From Aurantibacter sp034110465 (GTDB lineage: Bacteria > Bacteroidota > Bacteroidia > Flavobacteriales > Flavobacteriaceae): a DNA stretch of 64,000 nucleotides. The notes under the pieces were generated by a model that saw nothing but the letters and a program-made list of their open reading frames with translations, was not told the DNA's origin and searched no databases. Positions 15,833-23,369 of this stretch are shown one piece after another; the stretch's first letter is position 1, and each line of letters opens with the position of its first letter. The translations under genes were made by a program, and so were the position numbers. The DNA lies in contig JAWUZD010000009.1 of NCBI GenBank assembly GCA_034110465.1, forward strand, positions 124,001 through 188,000, in the 5' to 3' direction.

Positions 15833-17704
15833 CTAAAATTTGTAACTGAAACCAGTATATACACCAATTATGTATGGATTGAAATCTCCAGATGTATTTG
15901 AAAATCCATTAATTTGATACTTAAATGTAGGTTCAAAATTATAGACAAAAGATTTACTAAAACTATAATTTAAGCCTATACCTAAATTAGTACTAAAGCT
16001 TAAATTATTAATGTTGTTTGCTTTACCAAGTTCTGTATTGTTACCTTCAAATTCCGAAACAACTTGATTGTCACTTAAAATAAAACTACTAAATCCACCA
16101 ATAATATTTACTCCAAATTTTTTATTACTTAATCTATATTCTAATTCCACAGGAACTTCAATATATTGTATTCTCTGACTTAAAGCGGCATTGAAATTAT
16201 CATTTATTGTTGGACTTATTTGTTGTGCAGCCAAACTACTTGAACTAATTACAGAAATACCTTGCGTGTTTATTTGATTAGAAAACGTAATGTTTCTTAA
16301 TGGATTTTCGTTTGGCGTATTACTTACACTTTCAAAAACAAAAACATCGTCAGTATCGTAACTTAAATTAAGCTGATGTATTCCTGTTCTAATTTTAAAT
16401 TTTTTATTTAAAGCATAACCAACTGTAATCCCATAACTAGTATTGGTTTCTCCAGACTTATTATTGTTTACAAACTGATCGTGAAATTGAGAACCAGTTC
16501 CAAAAGAATTATAATATACTGGCGCTATGGTAGGCGAAATTGCCCAGCGATTTCCAATAGCTTCTTTTTCTAATAATTCTTCATTTTCCGCAATTGCTGC
16601 TTCAATAGGTTTCGTATTTTTTAAACCTAATAGATTTGTGAAAATAGAGTCAGTTTTAATTTCTACTAAAGGTTGAGTTATAGTGTTTAAAAATGAGTGT
16701 TCAGTAAATTTGTCAATTTTTGTAACATTGTATTCCGAAGTGTTAATGCCATTTTTGTTTGAATTTTTGTCTTTGTAAATAGAAGTAACACTAATGCTTT
16801 TGTCTGAATTAGATGTTTTTACTAGATTACTATTTGAATTGTTTTGAAGACTATTATTAGTTTTGTTTGAAGAATTTAAAGAACCGTTACTTTCTACGTT
16901 TTTAATTAGATTATTACTGTTTTTGTCTTTAGTAGAAGAAACTACAGCCGTGTTATCTTCTCCGTTATTTGAGCTAAGAATGTTATTTGTAGTACTTCTA
17001 TTATTATTGATGCCTTTATTCGATTTGTCTCTATAATTATTAGCACTTGTTTTATTTACAGAACTATTAGAATTAACTAAATTGGTTGTCTCGTTTGTAT
17101 TTTTACTATTAATTATTGAATTAGAATCCTTGTTAACTACTAATGATTTGTTTTTTGAATTTTGATTAGTATGTGTTATTAGATTAGTAGGTTTTAAGCT
17201 AATAGTTGTATTAGAATTTTTATTGTTTAAACTTGATTTACTACTCTTGTTTTCTGATGTTTGATTCGAATTGGTTACCAAATCACCAACCATATTAGAT
17301 TTGTTATTTAAAGATTCATTCGATGATATTGAATTAGCTTCAGTAGTTAAATTGTTTTCAGAATTTAAATTAGTTTCAATATCACTATTTTTAATACTAT
17401 TTTTTTCAGTTGAAGCGTTGGTCATCATTTCATCCTTAGAAGCTTTATTTTGCTCAATTTCTGATGAAACTATAGTTCTATTAGAATTGTTACTGTTATT
17501 AAAATAAACAAAACCTAAAGAGACAAATAGCACTAGAACTGCGGCAACAGAACCAAGTTTTGCCCACAAAGGAAATGAACTACTTGTTGTTTTATTACTA
17601 GCAAGTTGTTTCTCTATATTAGCCCAAACCTCTGGATTTGGTGTTTCGTTAAAATCTTTAAACTTTTCTTGAAAAAGTCTATCTATATGTTTTTTATCAC
17701 TCAT
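15833..17704 (-). CDS. Dual-membrane-spanning anti-sigma factor (Dma-like): anti-sigma N-terminus + TM + Asn/Ser linker + OM beta-barrel
   Basis: A 623-residue protein with four parts. Residues 1-45 are charged and soluble, with MSDKKHIDRLFQEKFKDF followed by PNPEVWANIEKQL. One transmembrane helix spans about 46-68. Residues 70-384 form a low-complexity linker dominated by Asn, Ser, Thr and Lys. Residues 385-623 alternate like a beta-barrel (YYNSFGTGS, IEVPVELEYRL) and end in Phe, the usual outer-membrane protein C-terminus. It lies one base downstream of an ECF sigma gene. This is the layout of the Dma anti-sigma factors described in Bacteroides thetaiotaomicron, where the N-terminus binds the sigma factor and the barrel sits in the outer membrane. 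There is no cleavable signal peptide, which fits. Function here is inferred from architecture and pairing. Confidence 0.75.
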   Translation of the reverse strand: MSDKKHIDRLFQEKFKDFNETPNPEVWANIEKQLASNKTTSSSFPLWAKLGSVAAVLVLFVSLGFVYFNNSNNSNRTIVSSEIEQNKASKDEMMTNASTEKNSIKNSDIETNLNSENNLTTEANSISSNESLNNKSNMVGDLVTNSNQTSENKSSKSSLNNKNSNTTISLKPTNLITHTNQNSKNKSLVVNKDSNSIINSKNTNETTNLVNSNSSVNKTSANNYRDKSNKGINNNRSTTNNILSSNNGEDNTAVVSSTKDKNSNNLIKNVESNGSLNSSNKTNNSLQNNSNSNLVKTSNSDKSISVTSIYKDKNSNKNGINTSEYNVTKIDKFTEHSFLNTITQPLVEIKTDSIFTNLLGLKNTKPIEAAIAENEELLEKEAIGNRWAISPTIAPVYYNSFGTGSQFHDQFVNNNKSGETNTSYGITVGYALNKKFKIRTGIHQLNLSYDTDDVFVFESVSNTPNENPLRNITFSNQINTQGISVISSSSLAAQQISPTINDNFNAALSQRIQYIEVPVELEYRLSNKKFGVNIIGGFSSFILSDNQVVSEFEGNNTELGKANNINNLSFSTNLGIGLNYSFSKSFVYNFEPTFKYQINGFSNTSGDFNPYIIGVYTGFSYKF

Positions 17705-17705
17705 G

Positions 17706-18257
17706 TTAAATGCTATGAGATTTTAAGGTTGATTTATAATTTAATACTAAATCTTTTAACAAAGCTCTTGCTCTGGCTAAATTAGATTTAGAAGTACCAT
17801 CGCTAATTTCTAGCAATTTTCCAATTTCTTTATGCGAATAGCCATCTAAAACATAAAGGTTAAACACTAAACGATAACGGTTTGGTAGTTTTTGTATACA
17901 TTCTAATAAATATTGCAAAGGTATGTTTTCTTCATCTTCATCATCTATAGTAACATCTGTATCTTCTAAATGATCTTCGTTTACTATCTGAAACATTTTA
18001 TCTTTACGGTAACGTTGTAAAGCTGTATTTACTGTTATTCTTTTTAACCAACCTTCAAAAGAGCCTTTGTCTTTGTATTGGTTTATTTTTCCAAAAATAG
18101 TAATAAAAGCGTCTTGTAAATTATCTTGAGCTTCTGCATAATTTCGTGAATACTTTAAACATATAGAAAACAATGTACTCGAAAAGAGTTTATAAAGTTC
18201 ACTTTGTGCTTTAGTATCATTTTTCTTACAGCGTATTATGAGTTGCTCTAAACCCAA
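17706..18257 (-). CDS. RNA polymerase sigma factor, ECF subfamily
   Basis: A 183-residue sigma-70 family protein of group IV. Region 2 includes NYAEAQDNLQDAFITIFGKI with the -10-binding and core-binding helix and SFEGWLKRITVNTALQRYRK. Region 4 has LPNRYRLVFNLYVLDGYSHKEIGKLLEISDGTSKSNLARARALL, a helix-turn-helix that reads -35 elements; regions 1 and 3 are lacking. An acidic linker (DTDVTIDDEDEE) joins the two. One base separates it from the barrel-bearing anti-sigma candidate, so the two are surely cotranscribed. Its regulon is unknown; autoregulation is usual for such pairs. Confidence 0.93.
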   Translation of the reverse strand: MGLEQLIIRCKKNDTKAQSELYKLFSSTLFSICLKYSRNYAEAQDNLQDAFITIFGKINQYKDKGSFEGWLKRITVNTALQRYRKDKMFQIVNEDHLEDTDVTIDDEDEENIPLQYLLECIQKLPNRYRLVFNLYVLDGYSHKEIGKLLEISDGTSKSNLARARALLKDLVLNYKSTLKSHSI

Positions 18258-18280
18258 ATTTTTAAGGTTTTAGTTATAAG

Positions 18281-18688
18281 TTAATCAATAGCTTCTACTT
18301 CGTAAATTAGGTATTCATCTTCACCTTCATCATTTTTTCCTTGCCAAAACTTAAAGGTATATGTACCAGCTTCAGTTGCATTAAATCTAAAAGAAGCTTC
18401 TGTTTCTGCTTCTAGAGCAGTACAATTATTATTACTTGCAAAATAAGTGCTTACAATTGCAACTGTACGTTCATGCTCATTTTTTACATAATAAATATCG
18501 TTGTAAGCATGGCAATTTGTAGGCCTCAAGTAGGTTAAAAACACATCTTCCGCAATACCAACAGTTACACTTTGTGGTATTTGAGCAGTATATACAGGTA
18601 ATAATTCTTGGTAATCTTGTATAGAATCGTCGTTAAGACTGCAGGAAAGGGCAAAAAAGGCAAATATGTAGATTATTAATTTTTTCAT
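18281..18688 (-). CDS. Small lipoprotein of unknown function
   Basis: A 135-residue secreted lipoprotein. The signal peptide MKKLIIYIFAFFALSC ends in a lipobox with Cys16, and acidic residues follow at +4 and +5 (CSLNDDS). The mature part looks like a small beta-sandwich (FRFNATEAGTYTFKFWQG), with two further cysteines. I recognise no family. It is first in the order lipoprotein, sigma factor, anti-sigma candidate (23 bases to the sigma gene), so it may belong to the same operon and envelope response. Confidence 0.7.
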   Translation of the reverse strand: MKKLIIYIFAFFALSCSLNDDSIQDYQELLPVYTAQIPQSVTVGIAEDVFLTYLRPTNCHAYNDIYYVKNEHERTVAIVSTYFASNNNCTALEAETEASFRFNATEAGTYTFKFWQGKNDEGEDEYLIYEVEAID

Positions 18689-18800
18689 ACATCATATTAA
18701 TTTATATATTATAGATGCATCAATTTATAAAAGGTTGCGTTAATTCCAAAATAAACCTGAAAGTATATTATAGTAAGTTATGTGTGTCTAGGTTTTAAGC

Positions 18801-18829
18801 AAAAAAAATCCCGATCAAGTCGGGATTTT
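18801..18829 (-). terminator. Terminator after recA
   Basis: AAAATCCCGA (18805-18814) pairs with TCGGGATTTT (18820-18829) around a 5-base loop. On the minus strand it is followed by a run of eight T, directly after the recA stop. It separates recA from the lipoprotein-sigma operon on the same strand. Confidence 0.85.
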
Positions 18830-18833
18830 AAAT

Positions 18834-19847
18834 TTATTCTTTATCTTCTTTAAGTCTTGCTTTTATTTTCTGTTCAAGCTCGTCAAATAATTCTGGATTA
18901 TCTTTTATTATAGCTTTTACAGCATCTCTACCTTGACCAAGTTTTGTGTCTTCATAACTAAACCAAGAACCGGCTTTTTTAACAATTTCCATTTCTACAG
19001 CAACATCTAAAATTTCTCCAACTTTAGAAATTCCTTGTCCATACATAATATCAAATTCAGCCATTTTAAATGGTGGCGCAACTTTGTTTTTAACCACTTT
19101 AACTCTAGTTTTATTACCTAAAACTTCGCCATCTGTACTTTTTATTTGTGTAGAACGTCTAATATCTAAACGAACTGAAGCATAAAACTTTAATGCATTT
19201 CCACCAGTTGTAGTTTCTGGGTTTCCAAACATAACACCAATTTTTTCACGTAATTGGTTAATAAATATAACCGTACAATTAGTTTTACTAATAGAAGCTG
19301 TTAATTTTCTAAGTGCTTGAGACATTAAACGTGCGTGAAGTCCCATTTTAGAATCTCCCATTTCACCTTCAATTTCACTTTTTGGTGTTAATGCAGCAAC
19401 AGAATCTATTACAACAATATCTATAGCACCAGATCTAATTAAATTATCTGCAATTTCTAAAGCTTGCTCTCCATTATCTGGTTGAGAAATAATTAAGTTA
19501 TCTATATCTACACCTAAATTTTCTGCATAAAAACGATCAAAAGCGTGTTCTGCATCAATAAAAGCAGCAATTCCACCAGCTTTTTGAGCTTCTGCAATAG
19601 CATGTATTGTTAAAGTGGTCTTACCAGAAGATTCCGGTCCGTAAATTTCAATAACTCTACCTCTTGGATATCCGCCAACGCCTAAAGCAATGTCTAAACC
19701 TAAAGATCCAGTTGGAATAGCTTCTACATCTACAATAGCTGCATCGCTCATTTTCATAACAGTTCCTTTACCGTATGCTTTATCTAGTTTATCTAAGGTT
19801 AATTGTAACGCTTTTAACTTTGCTTCTTTTTCTTTATCCTTGCTCAT
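18834..19847 (-). CDS. recA: Recombinase RecA
   Basis: The strand-exchange ATPase of homologous recombination. The Walker A motif GPESSGKTT is at residues 70-78, Walker B-like VVIDSVAALTP follows, and the L1/L2 region includes ALRKLTASISKTNCTVIFINQLREKIGVMFGNPETTTGG. Length 337 is normal. The conserved N-terminal LDKAYGKGTVMKM supports the chosen start. No obvious SOS box is visible upstream; Flavobacteriia commonly lack a LexA-type system, so none is expected. The gene is monocistronic, ending in the terminator at 18801. Confidence 0.97.
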   Translation of the reverse strand: MSKDKEKEAKLKALQLTLDKLDKAYGKGTVMKMSDAAIVDVEAIPTGSLGLDIALGVGGYPRGRVIEIYGPESSGKTTLTIHAIAEAQKAGGIAAFIDAEHAFDRFYAENLGVDIDNLIISQPDNGEQALEIADNLIRSGAIDIVVIDSVAALTPKSEIEGEMGDSKMGLHARLMSQALRKLTASISKTNCTVIFINQLREKIGVMFGNPETTTGGNALKFYASVRLDIRRSTQIKSTDGEVLGNKTRVKVVKNKVAPPFKMAEFDIMYGQGISKVGEILDVAVEMEIVKKAGSWFSYEDTKLGQGRDAVKAIIKDNPELFDELEQKIKARLKEDKE

Positions 19848-20028
19848 AATTCTCTTTGTCTAAAAAATGTGTTGCTAAAATACGACATATTTTATTTTTT
19901 TTAATATCAGCACGCAACCTTTTTAAAACTTCTGCATCTATTTAACAAATAGGGGAATTATTACTGTGAAAAAGAAAATTATACTACCTATTTAAAAATC
20001 GTTTATCACTAATTTATAAGTGTTAATT

Positions 20029-20121
20029 ATGAGATATTTAAACAAAATAGTACACACAAAAACTTTAGGCGTTTCAGTCTCTATTTTATTAAATAGCAGC
20101 TGTAAAGCCGATGGAGGATAA
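20029..20121 (+). CDS. Possible 30-residue leader peptide or small lipoprotein
   Basis: ATG at 20029 opens a 30-residue frame with a basic N-terminus (MRYLNKIVHTK), a short hydrophobic stretch (LGVSVSILL) and a C-terminal NSSCKADGG. It could be a very short exported peptide or a regulatory leader. Support comes from position: the stop overlaps the left arm of a large hairpin (20120-20166) and a strong terminator follows at 20175, all upstream of trhO on the same strand. No homolog is known to me and chance cannot be excluded at this length. Confidence 0.3.
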   Translation: MRYLNKIVHTKTLGVSVSILLNSSCKADGG

Positions 20122-20166
20122 CTCGCATTATTTTTTAAAAGAAAATTTTAAAAAATTAATCGAGTT
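20120..20166 (+). ncRNA. Large hairpin in the recA-trhO intergenic region (candidate leader RNA)
   Basis: A 21-base arm at 20120-20140 pairs with 20146-20166 around a GAAAA loop. The outer six pairs (AACTCG/CGAGTT) and the inner ten (TTTTTTAAAA) match perfectly, with three mismatches between them. The structure lies between a 30-residue ORF and a terminator within the only gene-free stretch of more than 300 bases in the window (19848-20317). The rest of that stretch shows no further ORF, RNA gene or clear consensus promoter. Confidence 0.35.
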
Positions 20167-20174
20167 AGTCTATT

Positions 20175-20210
20175 AAAAGTCCCTTGCAATCGTTGTAAGG
20201 GACTTTTTTT
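20175..20210 (+). terminator. Strong terminator upstream of trhO
   Basis: AAAAGTCCCTTGCAA (20175-20189) pairs with TTGTAAGGGACTTTT (20193-20207, one G-T pair) and is followed by a T run. No annotated plus-strand gene precedes it, so it must end a short transcript started in the recA-trhO gap, or act as an attenuator 107 bases before the trhO start. Confidence 0.8.
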
Positions 20211-20317
20211 GTTTAATTTCTATTGAAATTTTACATCTTGAAATTCATTTTTCATATGTCAGATTAAATTCTACCTTTACAAAAAATAATCTTTAACCTT
20301 AAAAACATTAGTATAGC

Positions 20318-21397
20318 ATGCAACTGTACAATAAATTAAGTGCTTTAGAACGTGCTGCTTTAATTGAAGAAGCAGGAAAAGAACGATTAACTTTATCGTT
20401 TTACACGTATGCACACATTTTAAACCCACAACAATTACGCGACGATTTATTTATTAAATGGAATAGTTTAGACGTTTTAGGACGTATTTACATCGCCAAA
20501 GAAGGTATAAATGCGCAATTATCTCTACCAGCTGAAAATTTTGAAAATTTTAAAGCTCACTTGGATAGCATTGATTTTTTAAGTGGTATCCGGCTAAATA
20601 TTGCGGTAGAACAAGATAATATGTCTTTTCTAAAACTGAAAGTTAAAGTGAGAGACAAAATTGTTGCCGATGGATTAAATGATGACACGTTTGACGTGAC
20701 AAATAAAGGTGTACATCTTTCAGCTAAAGATTTTAACGCTATGTTAGCCAATCCAGATACAGTTTGTGTGGATATGCGTAACCATTACGAAAGTGAAATC
20801 GGTCATTTTGATGGTGCAGTTACCCCAGATGTAGATACGTTTAGAGAAAGTCTAGATATTATTGAAGCCGATTTACGCGAGCATAAAGAAGAGAAAAATC
20901 TTTTAATGTATTGTACTGGAGGAATACGTTGCGAGAAAGCAAGTGCTTATTATAAACACAAAGGTTTTAAAAATGTCTATCAGTTAGAAGGCGGAATTAT
21001 AGAATATACTAGACAGGTAAATGCCGATGGTATTGAAAATAAATTTATTGGTAAGAATTTTGTTTTTGACGATCGTAGAGCTGAAAAAATTAGTGATGAT
21101 GTAATAGCAAAATGCCACCAATGTGGAGATCCATTTGATGTACATACCAATTGTGCTAACGATGCTTGCCACTTATTATTTTTACAATGTGATACTTGTA
21201 AAGAAGACATGAATAATTGTTGTTCTACAAATTGTAAAGAAATACACGCATTACCTTTTGAGGAGCAAAAAGAACTTAGAAAAGGTCAATCTAACAGTAA
21301 CGATATATTTAAAAAAGGTAGAGCAGACCATTTGCCAAACAAAAAAGACTTGCGTAACATTTTTGAAGTTTTAAAGACTGATAAAATAAAAGAATAA
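20318..21397 (+). CDS. trhO: tRNA uridine(34) hydroxylase (rhodanese-domain protein TrhO/YceA)
   Basis: Oxygen-dependent formation of 5-hydroxyuridine at tRNA position 34. The N-terminal UPF0176-type domain (YTYAHILNPQQLRDDLFIKW, RIYIAKEGINAQLSLP) is followed by a rhodanese domain whose active-site loop CTGGIRCEKA begins at Cys199. The C-terminus has a cysteine-rich zinc-binding-like region (CHQCGDPFDVHTNC, CDTCKEDMNNCC). Length 359 is typical of the Bacteroidota/proteobacterial form. The next gene starts on the base right after its stop. A terminator and a leader-like region lie upstream. Confidence 0.92.
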   Translation: MQLYNKLSALERAALIEEAGKERLTLSFYTYAHILNPQQLRDDLFIKWNSLDVLGRIYIAKEGINAQLSLPAENFENFKAHLDSIDFLSGIRLNIAVEQDNMSFLKLKVKVRDKIVADGLNDDTFDVTNKGVHLSAKDFNAMLANPDTVCVDMRNHYESEIGHFDGAVTPDVDTFRESLDIIEADLREHKEEKNLLMYCTGGIRCEKASAYYKHKGFKNVYQLEGGIIEYTRQVNADGIENKFIGKNFVFDDRRAEKISDDVIAKCHQCGDPFDVHTNCANDACHLLFLQCDTCKEDMNNCCSTNCKEIHALPFEEQKELRKGQSNSNDIFKKGRADHLPNKKDLRNIFEVLKTDKIKE

Positions 21398-21922
21398 ATG
21401 CAAGGCCAAAATAAACTTATAGTTTCAGAAAAGAAACGACCATTTTTTCAACTATTAATTGCCGCAGTGTTATTTACTGCTGCTTTTGGATTTTTAGTTT
21501 ATAGTTTCTTTTATTTTGGTATAAGTAATTATACCTCTAAAGGTCTTATTAGAGTTTTTGAATTGTTTTTCTACATTATTATTGGGGCATTTGGATTTTG
21601 TTCATCTAAAAAAGTATATATAGATTTAGAGCATTCTAAATTTAGACCTGTTATAGAAGTTTTAGGTTTTAAGTTTGGGTCTTGGACAACCATTCATAAT
21701 TACGAATATGTTTCAGTTTTTTACGGAAGTCATACTTATGAAGTTAATTTATGGTATAATAAAAATAAGCATTTAGAATTATATAGGAATAAAGACTTAG
21801 AAGAAGTTTTTATCTTTGGATATAATGTTTCACAAGACCTAAATATAGATTTACTAGATGCTACTAAACAAGAAAGTGTTTGGGTTGATAAAGAAGAATG
21901 GCAACAAAAAATGAATAACTAA
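21398..21922 (+). CDS. Two-helix membrane protein of unknown function
   Basis: A 174-residue protein with two adjacent hydrophobic helices (about residues 18-40 and 50-68) and a soluble C-terminal part of about 100 residues rich in aromatic residues (FGSWTTIHNYEYVSVFYGS). The topology resembles small bacterial PH-like membrane proteins, but I cannot name a family. The ATG follows the trhO stop without a gap, so it is translated from the trhO transcript, which ends in the terminator at 21925. Confidence 0.7.
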   Translation: MQGQNKLIVSEKKRPFFQLLIAAVLFTAAFGFLVYSFFYFGISNYTSKGLIRVFELFFYIIIGAFGFCSSKKVYIDLEHSKFRPVIEVLGFKFGSWTTIHNYEYVSVFYGSHTYEVNLWYNKNKHLELYRNKDLEEVFIFGYNVSQDLNIDLLDATKQESVWVDKEEWQQKMNN

Positions 21923-21924
21923 GT

Positions 21925-21956
21925 AAAGTCCCAATTTTAAATTGGGACTTTTTTAT
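21925..21956. terminator. Terminator between convergent genes
   Basis: AAGTCCCAATT (21926-21936) pairs with AATTGGGACTT (21940-21950) and a T run follows on the plus strand. Its downstream flank overlaps the last codons of the minus-strand XRE regulator gene. Confidence 0.82.
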
Positions 21957-22159
21957 TCTTCAGAAAATCCTAAAATATCGCCAGGTTGACACTCTAAAAC
22001 TTTGCAAATAGCTTCTAAGGTAGAAAACCGTATAGCTTTTGCTTTTCCTGTTTTTAAAATGGAAAGATTAGCTGTTGTTATGCCAATTTTTTCAGCAAGT
22101 TCATAACTTTTCATACCGCGCTTTTCTAGAATAAGATCCAAGTTTATTTGAATTGGCAT
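21953..22159 (-). CDS. XRE-family helix-turn-helix regulator (YozG-like)
   Basis: A 68-residue Cro/CI-type DNA-binding protein consisting only of the HTH domain. The turn region is YELAEKIGITTANLSILKTGKAKAIRFSTLEAICKVLECQPGDIL, typical of small regulators paired with DUF2975 membrane proteins. It is the last of three genes read together on the minus strand, 3 bases after the second DUF2975 gene. A palindrome at the operon promoter (23220-23229) is a candidate binding site and would make the operon autoregulated. Confidence 0.88.
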   Translation of the reverse strand: MPIQINLDLILEKRGMKSYELAEKIGITTANLSILKTGKAKAIRFSTLEAICKVLECQPGDILGFSEE

Positions 22160-22162
22160 AGG

Positions 22163-22669
22163 TTATATAGTTAATTCGTTTTCTTCTTTAGCGTGTTTAG
22201 CAATTTTAAAGATTTCGCTTAGAACCATAAAAAATAACCCAAAACAAAACATTAATAAAAATGGACTTAACCCAAATTCTAATTCCATTTTACTTTTTGT
22301 AAGCAAAGGATATAAAAAAGATGCGAGACCTGTTAAAATCGCTGAAACTATTAACGAAATCCCCATTTTATGAAAACCTTTAAAAACTTGCTCGCTAAAT
22401 ATTTTAGTTTTTTGAAACTCTCTTAATATTTTTCTAAATTGGAATATTGTATAAACTATTATAGCAAAACTTATCATTGTTGAAACTAATAAAAATTTTG
22501 TTTTAAAATTATGCTCATCATATAAAACACCTTGTATTCTAATAGGTATACTGTTCGCAGAATTGTCTGTAAGAATAAAGCCTATCATAATAAGCATTAT
22601 AGGTGTTGTCAATAAAGCAAAAACCCAAAAAATGTCTATTATTGTTTTTAAAATATTTAATTTTCTCAT
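22163..22669 (-). CDS. DUF2975 membrane protein, copy B
   Basis: A 168-residue protein with four predicted transmembrane helices. The cytoplasmic segment FRKILREFQKTKIFSEQVFKGFHKMG is the conserved part of DUF2975. The family has no assigned activity and usually stands next to an XRE regulator, as here. Its last residues ENELTI and the 21 bases encoding them and the stop are identical to those of copy A (22681-22701), a sign of gene duplication. It begins 11 bases after copy A ends. Confidence 0.82.
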   Translation of the reverse strand: MRKLNILKTIIDIFWVFALLTTPIMLIMIGFILTDNSANSIPIRIQGVLYDEHNFKTKFLLVSTMISFAIIVYTIFQFRKILREFQKTKIFSEQVFKGFHKMGISLIVSAILTGLASFLYPLLTKSKMELEFGLSPFLLMFCFGLFFMVLSEIFKIAKHAKEENELTI

Positions 22670-22680
22670 TGTTATAATAA

Positions 22681-23202
22681 TTATATAGTTAATTCGTTTT
22701 CGGTTTGTAATTCAATACCTTGTTTGTAGATTAGGCTAATCACAAATAAAATACAGGCTATAAATAGAAATTCTTTACTTGACCACATTAAATTGGCATC
22801 GTAATTTTTGCCTACTAAGTAGTTGGTGTAAATATCTCCAATAACCGAGATTAGCCCAATACCAAGTGCTATGGCACTCATTTTAGAAATTAGTTGATTA
22901 ATAGCTAAATTAAAAGGTTGTTTAAGATTTACTTTAGAAAAAATAGAAATCACCACATAAAATAAATAGGCTTTTAAAATAATAACAAACAGCATAATTA
23001 AAATTAATACTACAAAGTGAGTTTGGCTAAATTGATAAAGACCAAATAGATTTAAATCCACATATAAGTCTTTGGCAGCATTTTCGTTTATAAATAAGGT
23101 AACAAGGAATGATATAAGTAAAGCTCCAGCTTTTATACAAAGACCAATAAAGATGATCCAAGAAAAAGTTTTCATTAATTTTAATAGTTTATCTGTTTTC
23201 AT
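22681..23202 (-). CDS. DUF2975 membrane protein, copy A
   Basis: About 173 residues with four transmembrane helices and the DUF2975-type segment VVISIFSKVNLKQPFNLAINQLISKM. I place the start at ATG 23202 (MKTDKLLKLMKTF). An in-frame ATG ten codons upstream (23232) would sit on top of the predicted -7 element (23230-23237), which cannot be translated from that promoter. First gene of the DUF2975-DUF2975-XRE operon. It is more diverged from copy B than the shared 3' end suggests. Confidence 0.8.
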   Translation of the reverse strand: MKTDKLLKLMKTFSWIIFIGLCIKAGALLISFLVTLFINENAAKDLYVDLNLFGLYQFSQTHFVVLILIMLFVIILKAYLFYVVISIFSKVNLKQPFNLAINQLISKMSAIALGIGLISVIGDIYTNYLVGKNYDANLMWSSKEFLFIACILFVISLIYKQGIELQTENELTI

Positions 23203-23219
23203 AATAATTATATTATCGT

Positions 23220-23257
23220 TTATCGATAACAAATATACAAAAATTATTGAAAAACAA
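23220..23257 (-). promoter_or_regulatory. Promoter and candidate operator of the DUF2975-XRE operon
   Basis: On the minus strand TTG (23257-23255), 17 bases, then TATATTTG (23237-23230) gives a full Bacteroidota promoter. The perfect 10-bp palindrome TTATCGATAA (23220-23229) abuts the -7 element where transcription would start, and a further TTATCG lies at 23213-23218. This is a suitable place for repression by the XRE protein encoded at the end of the operon. The promoter is well supported, the operator is inferred. Confidence 0.55.
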
Positions 23258-23369
23258 TAATTTTTTAAATAATTTTATTTTTTGATGTAACAATTTGAAA
23301 AAATTAGTGTCCAATAATAACAATATAGATTTTACGCATTATATTTCGTACAACTAAAAAACTTCATTT

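Noticed and set aside
17271..17507. Plus-strand frame of 78 residues opposite the Asn/Ser linker
   Set aside because: The hydrophobic, Leu/Val-rich composition simply reflects the complement of Asn/Ser codons; no start context or neighbour supports it.
15833..17704. Reading the Asn/Ser-rich protein as an adhesin or as a sequencing artefact
   Set aside because: There is no cleavable signal peptide, and the cytoplasmic head plus sigma-factor neighbour explains the layout better; the frame is intact.
20120..20166. Reading the AT-rich hairpin as a terminator of its own or an integron attC site
   Set aside because: The stem is AT-rich and followed by no T run, and lacks attC core sites; the true terminator is at 20175-20210.
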